In this document: positions 14,931 through 23,563 of the stretch, in pieces | Layout of the letters: each line of letters begins with the position of its first letter | Numbering within the stretch: the first letter of the stretch is position 1 | Source: an uncultured Verrucomicrobia subdivision 3 bacterium | GTDB taxonomy: Bacteria > Verrucomicrobiota > Verrucomicrobiia > Limisphaerales > UBA11358 | DNA: 32,345 bases | Assembly (NCBI GenBank): GCA_903827955.1 | Contig: CAIKKJ010000160.1 | Coordinates: forward strand, 1 to 32,345 | Direction: 5' to 3' | Made by a program: the position numbers and the translations under genes | The notes under the pieces: generated by a model | Told to the model about the DNA's origin: nothing | Database searches by the model: none | Seen by the model: only the letters and a program-made list of their open reading frames with translations

Positions 14931-15938
14931 TTAAAAACTTTTCACCAATTCCTCTGGCGTAGTCGTCGCCGTGCCGACTTTGCCGACGACAATTCCCGCC
15001 GCGTGATTGGATAAAATCGCGGCTTCAATTGGCGATGCACCCGCCGCAATCGCCAGCGTGAAGCTCGCGATGACCGTGTCGCCCGCGCCGGACACGTCGA
15101 AGACTTCCTGCGCCACCGTCGGAATGTGAAACGGTTTTTCACCGCGCTGGCAGAGCAACATGCCGAGTTCGCCGAGCGTGATGAGCAGCAGCGCGGGATT
15201 TAATTCTTTCAACAGCCTCTCCGCGACCAGCATCAGGTTTTTGTCCGCAAACAGATTGGCGTTCTTGGTATCGTCCGGCAAGTCCGCGAGTTCAAACGCC
15301 TCTTTGCGGTTCGGCGTGATGAGCGAGAGACCGTTCAGATTCAGGTGATGCACCGGCTTCGGGTCGAGGCTCAACCACACGCCGCGCGCATGGCAGAGCG
15401 TTTTGATTTCGTTCAGCAACGGCTGCGTGACCACGCCTTTACCGTAGTCGCCGACGATGACGGCATCCGCGCTGGAAATTTTCTTTTTAATTTCCGCAAG
15501 CAAACTGGCGGTGGTCTTGGCATCCAGCGCACCGCGCGTTTCGCGATCCACGCGGACGACCTGCTGCTGGTGCGCCACGATGCGCGTCTTGATGCTCGTA
15601 TGCCGCGTGGAAGATTTCACCAAGCCAGCGCAGCCGATGTTTTGTTCGCCGAGAAGTTTTAACAATTTTCCCGCCGCCTCGTCGCGGCCAATTGCGCCAA
15701 AAAGTTCCGCCGGCGTTTTCAGGTGAACCAAGTTGCGCGCGACGTTCGCCGCGCCGCCGGGCATGAAACTCTCGCGTTGAAAATCAACCACCGGCACCGG
15801 CGCTTCCGGCGAGATGCGCGACACGCCGCCCCAGATGAACTGGTCGAGCATCACGTCGCCGACAACGAGCACGCGGGTCTTTTGCGCGGCGGCCAAAATC
15901 TGCCGGGCGCGTGAAGCGGATAATTTTTTTGCACTCAT
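14931..15938 (-). CDS. D-glycero-beta-D-manno-heptose-7-phosphate kinase (PfkB family)
   Basis: The enzyme phosphorylates heptose 7-phosphate at C1 on the route to ADP-heptose for lipopolysaccharide core. The 335-residue protein has PfkB signatures: VGDVMLDQFIWGGVSRISPE near 26-45, the PGGAANVARNL segment near 60, and the C-terminal DVSGAGDTV with catalytic Asp287. The N-terminal half resembles the kinase half of HldE (RfaE domain I). The cytidylyl/adenylyltransferase half is absent, so it corresponds to a stand-alone HldA/RfaE1 type. A different sugar kinase of the PfkB family is possible but less likely. Confidence 0.88.
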   Translation of the reverse strand: MSAKKLSASRARQILAAAQKTRVLVVGDVMLDQFIWGGVSRISPEAPVPVVDFQRESFMPGGAANVARNLVHLKTPAELFGAIGRDEAAGKLLKLLGEQNIGCAGLVKSSTRHTSIKTRIVAHQQQVVRVDRETRGALDAKTTASLLAEIKKKISSADAVIVGDYGKGVVTQPLLNEIKTLCHARGVWLSLDPKPVHHLNLNGLSLITPNRKEAFELADLPDDTKNANLFADKNLMLVAERLLKELNPALLLITLGELGMLLCQRGEKPFHIPTVAQEVFDVSGAGDTVIASFTLAIAAGASPIEAAILSNHAAGIVVGKVGTATTTPEELVKSF

Positions 15939-15955
15939 TTTATTTTGGCTAAAAC

Positions 15956-16495
15956 TGAAACACGGATAAATTATTTAGGCTCGGAATTTGTCGCTTTTTT
16001 TAATGCCGCGAGCCGCAGATCATCAAGCTGGCAAACTGATCCCTTGCAAGTGCTGGTCGGACTTCTGCCTGCAATCTTTTCAAGAAACGGATTCACGAGC
16101 GCGACCAGATTTGTGTCTTCGTTTTGGACGGGAAAACTTTGATGATAGACCTTCACCGAGGTTAGCCACCTGTCTCTGCGCTTGAGGATTTCCGCACTTG
16201 GCGGCGCAACCTGATCCCAAATCGCCAAAGTTCCAATGCTTATATCCATTCGGTTTTCCAGATCCGCGATTGCATTTGTAGTCTGGTTCAAGCGCAATTG
16301 CGCCAGTGTGACGGAATCCATCGCCGCTTGTGCCGCCACATCCACTTCTTTCGCGATTTCAAATTTCTTGAAAGCATTACTCGCCCACAGAAAACCAGCC
16401 GCCGCGCCGACAATAAAACTTACGGCGATAACTATGACCTTTTTAATGTTCATGTTATTTGATCGTTAAAGAATCCGTGTTCAATCCGTGTTTCA
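15956..16495. repeat. Inverted 12-base repeats flanking the 160-residue unknown gene
   Basis: TGAAACACGGAT at 15956-15967 and ATCCGTGTTTCA at 16484-16495 are exact inverted copies lying just outside (3' end and 5' side) of the gene between them. The right side also has a second near-copy (AATCCGTGTTC, 16472-16482). Such words are common in dispersed intergenic repeats; whether they delimit a mobile unit is unknown. Confidence 0.5.
15971..16453 (-). CDS. Membrane-anchored protein of unknown function
   Basis: The 160-residue product starts MNIKKVIVIAVSFIVGAAAG, a single membrane-spanning anchor. It continues with a mostly helical, Ala/Gln-rich region (about 25-75, possible coiled coil, with LAQLRLNQTTNAIADLENRM) and a soluble part ending in the Cys pair CKGSVC (about residues 136-141), which may form a disulphide outside the membrane. 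I do not recognise a family. It lies between thiG and the heptose kinase gene with a different base composition (more AT) and is flanked by inverted repeats, which suggests an accessory gene. Confidence 0.65.
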   Translation of the reverse strand: MNIKKVIVIAVSFIVGAAAGFLWASNAFKKFEIAKEVDVAAQAAMDSVTLAQLRLNQTTNAIADLENRMDISIGTLAIWDQVAPPSAEILKRRDRWLTSVKVYHQSFPVQNEDTNLVALVNPFLEKIAGRSPTSTCKGSVCQLDDLRLAALKKATNSEPK

Positions 16496-16509
16496 TCTGT
16501 GGCTAATAA

Positions 16510-17292
16510 TTAGTTTAGAAACGCCGTCAACGGACTCGTCGCGCTCGCCGTTTCGCTTTGCGTGCCCAGCCCGATTTCATACGCGCTGCGCCCCGCTTCC
16601 ACTGCGTGCTTGAACGCGATGCCCATGCGGTTCGGGTCGTTCGCCACGGCGATGGCGGTGTTCACCAGCACGGCGTCCGCACCGAGTTCCATCGCCTCCG
16701 CCGCGTGGCTCGGCGCGCCGATGCCGGCATCTACGACCACGGGAACGGTCGCCTGTTCAATGATGATGCGGATCTGGTCGCGCGTCTGGAGGCCGCGATT
16801 CGAGCCGATGGGCGAACCGAGCGGCATCACCGTCGCGCAGCCGACTTCCTGCAAGCGTTTCGCCAGCACCGGATCGGCGTTGATGTAGGGCAGCACGGTG
16901 AAACCTTCCTTCACCAGAATCTCCGCCGCCTTGAACGTCTCAATCGGGTCGGGCAGCAGGTAGCGCGGGTCGGGATGGATTTCGAGCTTCACCCACTTCG
17001 GCAAACCGGCGGCAACGGCCAGGCGCGCGAGGCGGACGGCTTCCTCGGCGTTCATCGCGCCGCTGGTGTTGGGCAGGAGCAGATATTTTTTCGGATCAAT
17101 GAATTCGAGGATGTTCGCGAACGGGTCTTTCTTGCCGGACAAATCCGCGCGGCGCAGCGCGACCGTGACCATTTCCGTGCCGCTGGCGGCGAGCGCATCG
17201 CGCATGGCTTCCGGCGACGGAAATTTTCCCGTGCCGAGAATCAATCGCGAATGGAACTCGCGTCCGGCAATGACCAAAGGTTTGAACGACAT
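16510..17292 (-). CDS. thiG: Thiazole synthase ThiG
   Basis: ThiG builds the thiazole phosphate of thiamine from deoxyxylulose phosphate, ThiS-thiocarboxylate and dehydroglycine, with ThiH or ThiO as partner. The 260-residue reading from [13 protein letters not shown] has the TIM-barrel landmarks: [35 protein letters not shown], the Schiff-base lysine in [15 protein letters not shown] (Lys102), [13 protein letters not shown], and [20 protein letters not shown]. The frame is open further upstream to 17430, but that stretch has no family similarity, so the ATG at 17292 is used. No thiS or thiH is adjacent, which is unusual. Confidence 0.93.
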   Translation of the reverse strand: MSFKPLVIAGREFHSRLILGTGKFPSPEAMRDALAASGTEMVTVALRRADLSGKKDPFANILEFIDPKKYLLLPNTSGAMNAEEAVRLARLAVAAGLPKWVKLEIHPDPRYLLPDPIETFKAAEILVKEGFTVLPYINADPVLAKRLQEVGCATVMPLGSPIGSNRGLQTRDQIRIIIEQATVPVVVDAGIGAPSHAAEAMELGADAVLVNTAIAVANDPNRMGIAFKHAVEAGRSAYEIGLGTQSETASATSPLTAFLN

Positions 17293-17391
17293 CGCGGATA
17301 ATTTAGAAAATCGCGGCGGATTGTCGAGGCGGGAAGACAATTTCAAGCGCCCGCGAATTTCAATATGGACGTTAGCCGAGGGTGATTTGGC

Positions 17392-17420
17392 TTGACGGGT
17401 GAAAACCAAAACTTTAGCTT
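17392..17420 (+). promoter_or_regulatory. Candidate nusA promoter
   Basis: TTGACG (17392-17397), a 17-base spacer and TAGCTT (17415-17420) lie in the thiG-nusA divergent region. Transcription would start near 17427, just upstream of the structured leader. Confidence 0.4.
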
Positions 17421-17425
17421 GCTCG

Positions 17426-17501
17426 GACAAAGCGGAGTCGGCTGGGTTACCAGCGAGCGAAAGTCGGAGACAAAAGTCTTTCCGGCTTTTTTATTCGCCG
17501 G
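17426..17501 (+). promoter_or_regulatory. Attenuator-like structured leader before nusA
   Basis: The leader can fold into a small hairpin GCTGG-gtta-CCAGC (17441-17454), then a terminator-like hairpin 17462-17487 (AGTCGGAGAC with GTCTttCCGGCT, including a two-base bulge and a G-T pair) followed by TTTTTT to 17492. The strand CCGGC (17482-17486) can instead pair with GCCGG at 17497-17501, which would destroy the terminator. This competing pair is the classic layout of transcription attenuation. Ligand or protein is unknown; autocontrol by NusA is only a guess. Confidence 0.45.
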
Positions 17502-17531
17502 AACCAGAGCCAAGACCCCGCGTTCAGAGTT

Positions 17532-18797
17532 ATGAATGCTGATTTTTTAGCCGGACTGGAATTTTGGGAACGCGAAAAAGGCGTCAGCCGTGAAGTGCTC
17601 ATGGCTGCCGTCCAGGAAGCGTTGTTGCAGGCCGCCAAGAAGGCCGTGGGACCCGCACGCGAACTCCGCGTGGTGATGGATTCCAAGAACGGTGACATCA
17701 AGGCCTTCGCCAAACTCATTGTCGCGGATAAGGTAATCTCACAGCACGATCAAATCTCTGTGTTCGATGCACGGCGCATCAAAGCCGATGCAAAGGTTGG
17801 CGATGAAATCGAAAAAGAAGTCACGCCCCAAGGCTTCGGCCGCATTGCCGCGCAATACGCCAAGCAGGCGCTCATGCAAAAAGTGCGTCAGGCAGAAAAG
17901 GCGCTCATTTTTACTGAATTCAAAGACCGTGTGGGTGACATCGTCAGCGGCACGGTGCGCCGGTTCGACCGTTCAGACGTGATTCTTGATCTCGGCAAAT
18001 ACGAGGCGCTCATGCCGAACAAGGAACGCGTGCCGACGGAAGAATATCAGGTTGGCGAACGCGTGCGTTGCTACGTCAAAGCCGTGCAGGAAGGGCCGCA
18101 CGGGCCGGAAATCATTTTGTCCCGCGCCGACCCGCGGTTCATCATCAAGCTGTTTTCCGTCGAAGTTTCTGAAATCAGCGACGGCACGATTGAAATCAAA
18201 GGCATCGCGCGCGAACCCGGTTTCCGCACGAAGATGGCCGTGTATTCACGCGATTCAAAAGTCGATCCGGTCGGTGCGTGCGTAGGCATGCGCGGTCAGC
18301 GTGTAAAAAATATCGTCCGCGAACTGAACAACGAGAAGGTGGACGTGATTCCGTGGTCATCCGACATCCGGGCGTTTGTCACGAAAGCCCTTGAACCGGC
18401 AAAAATCCGCAGCATGGATCTCGACGAACGCAGCAAGCGCGTGAAAATTTTGGTGTCCGAAGACCAGCTTTCGCTCGCCATCGGCAAGCGCGGCCAAAAC
18501 GCGCGGCTGACCGAGAAATTGATTGGCTGGGGCGTGGAAATCATCGCCGAGCAGATCGTCACGAAGGGTTTTGATGAACAGGTGGCGGAAGCCGTCACAC
18601 AGATCGCAGCGATTCCGGGCATCACCCCCGAACAGGCGGATGCGCTGGTTCACGCCGGTGTCACGAAGCTCGAAGTTTTGTTGTCGGCGGAAGCTGGCGA
18701 CCTGGCGGACATCCCCGGCATTGGTGAAAACGCCGCCGCGATTTTGGACGCCGCGCGCGCCGAGGCCTCACGCCGTTCGGCGTCCGTGAACAGCTAG
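17532..18797 (+). CDS. nusA: Transcription termination/antitermination factor NusA
   Basis: NusA binds RNA polymerase and nascent RNA and modulates pausing, termination and antitermination. The 421 residues contain the N-terminal polymerase-binding domain (about 1-130), an S1 domain (about 135-200, GDIVSGTVRRFDRSDVILDL), two KH domains with GMRGQRV (from 252) and GKRGQNARL (from 318), and a C-terminal helix-hairpin-helix region (GITPEQADALVHAG, IPGIGENAAAILDAAR). It heads the translation-factor cluster. The usual upstream rimP is missing: the 239-base gap to thiG cannot hold it. Confidence 0.96.
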   Translation: MNADFLAGLEFWEREKGVSREVLMAAVQEALLQAAKKAVGPARELRVVMDSKNGDIKAFAKLIVADKVISQHDQISVFDARRIKADAKVGDEIEKEVTPQGFGRIAAQYAKQALMQKVRQAEKALIFTEFKDRVGDIVSGTVRRFDRSDVILDLGKYEALMPNKERVPTEEYQVGERVRCYVKAVQEGPHGPEIILSRADPRFIIKLFSVEVSEISDGTIEIKGIAREPGFRTKMAVYSRDSKVDPVGACVGMRGQRVKNIVRELNNEKVDVIPWSSDIRAFVTKALEPAKIRSMDLDERSKRVKILVSEDQLSLAIGKRGQNARLTEKLIGWGVEIIAEQIVTKGFDEQVAEAVTQIAAIPGITPEQADALVHAGVTKLEVLLSAEAGDLADIPGIGENAAAILDAARAEASRRSASVNS

Positions 18798-18891
18798 AAT
18801 TTTATGGCGCGGAACGGAACAAATTTAGTTTGCGCGATTTAAGCCATGAAGGCGAATTGCACATTCCAGTCGGCGCCGGTGAAAAAAAATT

Positions 18892-21363
18892 ATGCCTCGT
18901 CGGATTTACGACATCTCGAAAAAGCTTGGTCTGGACAACAAAGTGATCCTGGCCAAAGCCAAGTCGCTGAACATCACTACCGCTAAGGTTCCGTCCAGTT
19001 CCATTGATAACATCAGCGCCGACTACCTCGAAGAGGAGTTGATCAAAGACCACCCCGAGGTCGCCGCGCGGTTCGCCCCCAAGCCGGTCGAGGAAAAGCC
19101 CAAGCCCGCACCCGTCGAGGAAAAAATCGTTCTCATCACCGCGCCGCCCACGCCACCGCCCGCGCCTGAACCGCCACCAATCGTCGAAGCTGAAGTCGAA
19201 GTTTACCCCGCACCTGCCGCCACGACCGCGCCAGCGATGGAAGTGCCGACACCCGTTGTCCCGCCGCCCGCACCAAAGCCAGCGGCACCGGTCGCGCCCC
19301 CTGCCCCGCCCAAACCGCAGATGGGAGACAAGGTTGGATTCATCCAGCTTGCACCGCGGCCGGGTTCCGCCCGCGGTGGCGATCGCAGCGGCGACCGTGC
19401 CGGTGCGCCCCAACCCCAGCAGCGTCCGCAGCCGGGAGGCCGGCCGGGCCAGCCACAACGGGGTGATTCACGCGGCTCCTTTCAGCGCGGCCGTGATGGT
19501 CGCCAGCAGTTTGTTTCACAACCGGCCAAACCAGCCGCACCGCAGCAGCCAAAAATCTCCCTGCCGTCCGACGCTCAAATCATCACCATCAAACCGCCGA
19601 TCATCGTCCGCGCTTTGGCGGAAGCGATGAAGCAAAAGCCGTTTGCCATCATCGCCGAGTTGATGAAGCTCAAGGTCATGGCGACGGTAAATCAGTCCAT
19701 TGACGAAAAAATCGCCGCTCAGGTTTGTGCGCATTACGGCTTCAAATTTGAAGCGGAAAAACGCGCCAAGGGCGAAGGCGTCGTTCATCCCCCGGACAAA
19801 AAAGTTGAACTGGACGTGGACGACAAACCGGAGGATTTGAAACCGCGCGCGCCGGTCGTGACCATCATGGGCCACGTTGACCACGGCAAGACCTCGCTGC
19901 TTGACGTCATCCGCAAGGCGAATGTGGTCGCAGGCGAAGCCGGCGGAATCACCCAGCACATCGGTGCTTACACGATTGCCGTGCCGCATCCGGAGCGCAA
20001 AACAGAAATTGCCCAGATTACTTTTCTCGACACGCCCGGCCATGCGGCGTTTAGCTCTATGCGTTCGCGCGGTGCGAACGTCACGGATATCGTCGTGCTC
20101 GTCGTCGCGGCAAATGACGGCGTGATGCCGCAAACCTTGGAAGCGCTCGCACACGCGAAGGCGGCGAAAGTGCCAATTCTTGTCGCGGTCAACAAAATCG
20201 ACCATCCGAATGCGAACGCGATGAAAGTCCGCCAGCAGTTGCAGGACAAAGGTCTGGTGCCTGACGACTGGGGTGGCGATACGATTTTCGTGGAATGTTC
20301 CGCGCTGACCAAACAGGGCATTGATAAATTGCTCGAAATGATTTTGCTTCAGGCTGACTTGCTCGAACTGAAGGCGAATCCCGACCGCAATGCCAAGGGC
20401 AACGTTATCGAATCCGGCGTCTCGGCCGGCGGCCCGACGGCGACGGTGCTGGTGCGCAAAGGCACGTTGCATCTGGGCGACGTGATTATCTGCGGCGAGT
20501 TTTACGGCAAGGTGCGCGCGCTCATCAACGAAGAAGGCCAGCGCTTGAAAGAAGCCGGCCCGTCGGTGGCTGTCAGCGTGCTCGGTTTGAACGGCGTGCC
20601 GGAAGCGGGCTGGGAATTCAGCTCCGTGGACGACGAAAAAGCCGCGCGCGTTCTCGCCGAGGAGCGCGCCCAGGTCGCCAAGACCGAAGCCCTTGAAGGC
20701 CGTTCCAAGGTCACGCTGGAAAATCTTTTCGCTTCGCTTGAAGCCGCGCAAAGCAAAGTGTTGCGCGTCGTTGTCAAGGCGGACACGCAAGGTTCAGTCG
20801 AAGCCATTGTCGAGGCGCTCAAGAAGATTGAATCCGACAAAGTTTCGCTCGAAGTGTTGCACAGCGATGTGGGCACGATCACTGAAAACGATGTCGCGCT
20901 CGCGGCGGCGTCCAAGTGCGTCATCCTTGGATTCCACACACGCCTCGACAGCACGGCGGCGGAAAAAGCCAAGCACGCCGGCGTGCAGGTGAAACTTTAC
21001 GCGATCATCTACGAATTGATTGACCAGGTGAAGGACTCCATGGCGGGCCTGCTGGATCCCGACCTCAAGGAAACGATCGTTGGCTCGGCGGAAGTGCGAC
21101 AGGTTTTTGAATTGTCCAAGGGCATTCCCGTCGCCGGTTGCATGGTCAGCAACGGCCGCATCGTGCGCGGCAAAGTCCGTGTGCGCCGCAAAAAAGATGT
21201 CATCTACGAAGGCGTCACGCAGTCGCTGCGCCGTTTTCAGGACGAAGTCAACGAAGTGCGTTCCGGCATGGAATGCGGCATCCGTGTCGAAGGCTTCGGC
21301 GAGTTCCAAATCGGTGACAGCATCGAATGTTACGCTGTGGAAAAAATCGCAGCGAAGCTGTGA
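18892..21363 (+). CDS. infB: Translation initiation factor IF-2
   Basis: IF-2 is the GTPase that brings initiator fMet-tRNA to the 30S subunit and drives subunit joining. The 823-residue protein begins with an IF2_N domain ([20 protein letters not shown]), followed by a long Pro/Ala- and Arg/Gln/Gly-rich linker (about 65-225), a second N-domain (about 230-300), and the G domain: GHVDHGKT at 327-334, [20 protein letters not shown] and SAL. The beta-barrel and C-terminal tRNA-binding domains follow, ending near [14 protein letters not shown]. The ylxR and L7Ae-like genes often found between nusA and infB are absent; the 94-base gap holds no credible gene. Confidence 0.97.
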   Translation: MPRRIYDISKKLGLDNKVILAKAKSLNITTAKVPSSSIDNISADYLEEELIKDHPEVAARFAPKPVEEKPKPAPVEEKIVLITAPPTPPPAPEPPPIVEAEVEVYPAPAATTAPAMEVPTPVVPPPAPKPAAPVAPPAPPKPQMGDKVGFIQLAPRPGSARGGDRSGDRAGAPQPQQRPQPGGRPGQPQRGDSRGSFQRGRDGRQQFVSQPAKPAAPQQPKISLPSDAQIITIKPPIIVRALAEAMKQKPFAIIAELMKLKVMATVNQSIDEKIAAQVCAHYGFKFEAEKRAKGEGVVHPPDKKVELDVDDKPEDLKPRAPVVTIMGHVDHGKTSLLDVIRKANVVAGEAGGITQHIGAYTIAVPHPERKTEIAQITFLDTPGHAAFSSMRSRGANVTDIVVLVVAANDGVMPQTLEALAHAKAAKVPILVAVNKIDHPNANAMKVRQQLQDKGLVPDDWGGDTIFVECSALTKQGIDKLLEMILLQADLLELKANPDRNAKGNVIESGVSAGGPTATVLVRKGTLHLGDVIICGEFYGKVRALINEEGQRLKEAGPSVAVSVLGLNGVPEAGWEFSSVDDEKAARVLAEERAQVAKTEALEGRSKVTLENLFASLEAAQSKVLRVVVKADTQGSVEAIVEALKKIESDKVSLEVLHSDVGTITENDVALAAASKCVILGFHTRLDSTAAEKAKHAGVQVKLYAIIYELIDQVKDSMAGLLDPDLKETIVGSAEVRQVFELSKGIPVAGCMVSNGRIVRGKVRVRRKKDVIYEGVTQSLRRFQDEVNEVRSGMECGIRVEGFGEFQIGDSIECYAVEKIAAKL

Positions 21364-21397
21364 AATAATTTTTTAACGGATCCAGACCTAATCGAAT

Positions 21398-21772
21398 ATG
21401 CCCAACGTCCGACACGAACGGGTGCGCGAACTTTTAAAGCGCGAAATCGGCGAGGCCATTCGCCGCGAATTTCACGTCAACGATGTCGGCATCATCACGG
21501 TGAACGACGTGGATGTCGGTGGCGACCTGCGGACAGCCATCGTGTTCATTAGTATCCTTGGCAATGCTGACCAGCAAAAACGCGGTTTGCAGGTGCTGAA
21601 CGAACAGCGCATCCGCATTCAAGGTCTGGTCGGCAAGGCGGTCGTCTTGAAATTTACCCCGACGCTGAAATTCGTCATTGACGATTCCATTGTCCGCGGC
21701 AACAAGGTTTTGCAGATCATCGAAGAACTGGAAAAAGAAGCGGCGGCAAAACCCGGTGAATCCAAACCGTGA
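21398..21772 (+). CDS. rbfA: Ribosome-binding factor A
   Basis: RbfA assists late 30S subunit maturation and 16S 5'-end processing, notably in the cold. The 124-residue product has the typical start (RHERVRELLKREIGEAIRRE) and KH-like core (VGIITVNDVDVGGDLRTAIVFISIL, residues about 28-52, and LKFTPTLKFVIDDSI). It follows infB by 34 bases and its stop overlaps the next start as GTGA, so it belongs to the nusA operon. Confidence 0.95.
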   Translation: MPNVRHERVRELLKREIGEAIRREFHVNDVGIITVNDVDVGGDLRTAIVFISILGNADQQKRGLQVLNEQRIRIQGLVGKAVVLKFTPTLKFVIDDSIVRGNKVLQIIEELEKEAAAKPGESKP

Positions 21773-22752
21773 AAAAACATCCGGCCATCATTGAACGGAT
21801 TCTTGAAATCATCCGTGAGCATAAAACTTTTTGCATCGTCGGCCACGTCCGTCCGGACGGCGACTGCATCGGCTCGCAGCTTGGCCTCGCGCTCGCGTTG
21901 CAGGCCGAAGGCAAGAAAGTAACCGTGTGGAACTCTGACGCCGTTCCGCAAAAATACAAGTTTCTGAACCGCGACGGCTTGCTCGAAAAACCGAAGGCGG
22001 GTGAAAAGTTTGACTGCGTCATCGCCACCGACTGCGCCAGCTTCGAACGGTTGGGACGCGCAGGCGAATGCATCGGCGACCGAAAAATCTTCATCAACAT
22101 CGACCACCACGTCAGCAACACGCGTTACGCGGATGTGAATTGGATTTCACCACGCGAACCTTCCTGCGGCGAGTTGATTTATCGGCTGCTGAAAATCGCC
22201 CGCTGGCCGATCACCAAGCCAATCGCCGATTTACTGTTCACCGCAATCTCCACGGACACCGGTTCGTTCCAATATTCAAACACGCGGCCTGGCACATTCC
22301 ATGCCGGCGCGGAACTGGTCACACGCGGCGCAAATCTGGCGAAAATTTGCGACGAAGTGTATCAATCCTATCCGGTCTCCCGCGCCAAGTTACTCAAACA
22401 CGTCTATTCAAAATTCCGCCTTTCGCCGGATGAAAAAATCGCCTGGTTCTGGCTGAAGCAAAAAGATTTCACTCGCACCGGCGCGGAAAGCGATGACACG
22501 GAAGGTTTGATTGACCACATCCGCGCCGTCGAACCGGTGATTGTTGCCTGCGTGTTTGAAGAACTGGAGCCAGAGATGACACGCATCAGCCTGCGCTCCA
22601 AAAGTGACAAGGTGAATGTGAGCGAAATTTGCAAACAGTTCGGCGGCGGCGGCCATCCGGCAGCCGCTGGCGCACGCATTCCCGGCACACCGTTGTCAAC
22701 GCAGCGCAAAGTCATCGCCGCCGTAAAACGCGCGTTGAAAGCGGCGAAGTAA
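21769..22752 (+). CDS. nrnA: DHH-family oligoribonuclease / pAp phosphatase
   Basis: The NrnA type degrades short oligonucleotides to mononucleotides and dephosphorylates 3'-phosphoadenosine 5'-phosphate. The 327-residue protein has the DHH metal motifs: HVRPDGDCIGS (His26, Asp30, Asp32), the acidic ATDCAS, DHH at 112-114 in NIDHHVSNTRYAD, the STDTGSFQYSNT segment, and the C-terminal DHHA1 motif GGGGHPAAAG around His296. The start is GTG, overlapping the rbfA stop. This gene commonly sits between rbfA and truB, as here. A c-di-AMP-type phosphodiesterase is a related but less likely role. Confidence 0.9.
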   Translation: MKKHPAIIERILEIIREHKTFCIVGHVRPDGDCIGSQLGLALALQAEGKKVTVWNSDAVPQKYKFLNRDGLLEKPKAGEKFDCVIATDCASFERLGRAGECIGDRKIFINIDHHVSNTRYADVNWISPREPSCGELIYRLLKIARWPITKPIADLLFTAISTDTGSFQYSNTRPGTFHAGAELVTRGANLAKICDEVYQSYPVSRAKLLKHVYSKFRLSPDEKIAWFWLKQKDFTRTGAESDDTEGLIDHIRAVEPVIVACVFEELEPEMTRISLRSKSDKVNVSEICKQFGGGGHPAAAGARIPGTPLSTQRKVIAAVKRALKAAK

Positions 22753-22764
22753 TTTTCAATTTTC

Positions 22765-23478
22765 ATGCAAGATTTCACCGCGCTTGACGGCGCCATTCTC
22801 GTAGATAAGCCCGCTGGCCCGACCTCGCACGATGTCGTGGACGCCATCCGCCGCAAGTTCGGTATCAAAAAAGTCGGGCACTGCGGCACACTGGATCCGA
22901 ACGCCACCGGGTTGCTCATCATTGTGCTGGGGCGCGGCACAAAACTGTCCGAGCGGCTCATGGGCGATGACAAAGTTTATGAGGGCACGATCAAATTCGG
23001 CGAGGCGACAGATAGCTACGATTGCGACGGCGAAATCACCGGTTCACTGCCTGTGATGCCGATGACACTGGAACAGTTGAACGAAGAAGCGGCTAAATTT
23101 ATTGGCGATTTAATGCAGGTTCCGCCGATGGTTTCCGCCATCAAAAAAAACGGCGTGCCACTCTACAAGCTCGCGCGCAAGGGCATCGAGGTCGAACGCG
23201 AGCCGCGCTTAATCCACGTCTATAATTTCCGCTTCACCGACTACACCGAGCCGTTCGGCAAATGCCGCGTGGCCTGCACGAAGGGAACCTACATCCGCAG
23301 CCTCGCGCATGATCTCGGCCAGAAACTCGGCTGCGGCGCGCATTTGACAACGCTGCGCCGGAGCGCCTCCGGAAAATTTGACGTGACCGATGCGCTGCCG
23401 CTGGACGCGGTTTTAAATCTGACAACGGCAGAACTGGAAAAGCGCGTGCTGCCGTATTTAAAACTGGCTGCAGCTTAA
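22765..23478 (+). CDS. truB: tRNA pseudouridine(55) synthase TruB
   Basis: TruB converts uridine 55 in the T loop of tRNAs to pseudouridine. The 237 residues carry the family motifs: ILVDKPAGPTSHDVV, then GHCGTLDPNATGLL with the catalytic Asp44, the YEGTIKFGEATDSYD segment, and the CTKGTYIRSLAHDLG region. It lacks a long C-terminal PUA domain, giving a short form. It starts 12 bases after nrnA within the operon. Confidence 0.96.
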   Translation: MQDFTALDGAILVDKPAGPTSHDVVDAIRRKFGIKKVGHCGTLDPNATGLLIIVLGRGTKLSERLMGDDKVYEGTIKFGEATDSYDCDGEITGSLPVMPMTLEQLNEEAAKFIGDLMQVPPMVSAIKKNGVPLYKLARKGIEVEREPRLIHVYNFRFTDYTEPFGKCRVACTKGTYIRSLAHDLGQKLGCGAHLTTLRRSASGKFDVTDALPLDAVLNLTTAELEKRVLPYLKLAAA

Positions 23479-23554
23479 AAGCCATAGATGGATAAAGACC
23501 AAATACAGATAAAACCGGTTTGAATCTGCGTTTCACCGGTGAAAATCTGCAGCT
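23468..23554. repeat. Degenerate repeat-like gap between truB and ribF
   Basis: The 85-base gap and the end of truB carry two copies of CTGCAGCT (23468-23475 and 23547-23554) and two of ACCGGT (23514-23519, 23535-23540), plus AATCTGC words. It resembles a decayed copy of a dispersed intergenic repeat. No gene or T-tract is seen. Confidence 0.4.
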
Positions 23555-23563
23555 GAAAGAATT

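Noticed and set aside
17293-17430. N-terminal extension of ThiG
   Set aside because: The extra 46 residues do not resemble ThiG and the ATG at 17292 gives the family start.
17421-17458. A larger multi-branched fold closed by GCTC/GAGC in the nusA leader
   Set aside because: The 5' half of the closing stem lies upstream of the expected transcription start (about 17427), so it would probably not be in the RNA.
19516-20790. A 424-codon minus-strand frame inside infB
   Set aside because: Antisense of the conserved GTPase domain; the product lacks recognisable motifs and mirrors infB codons.
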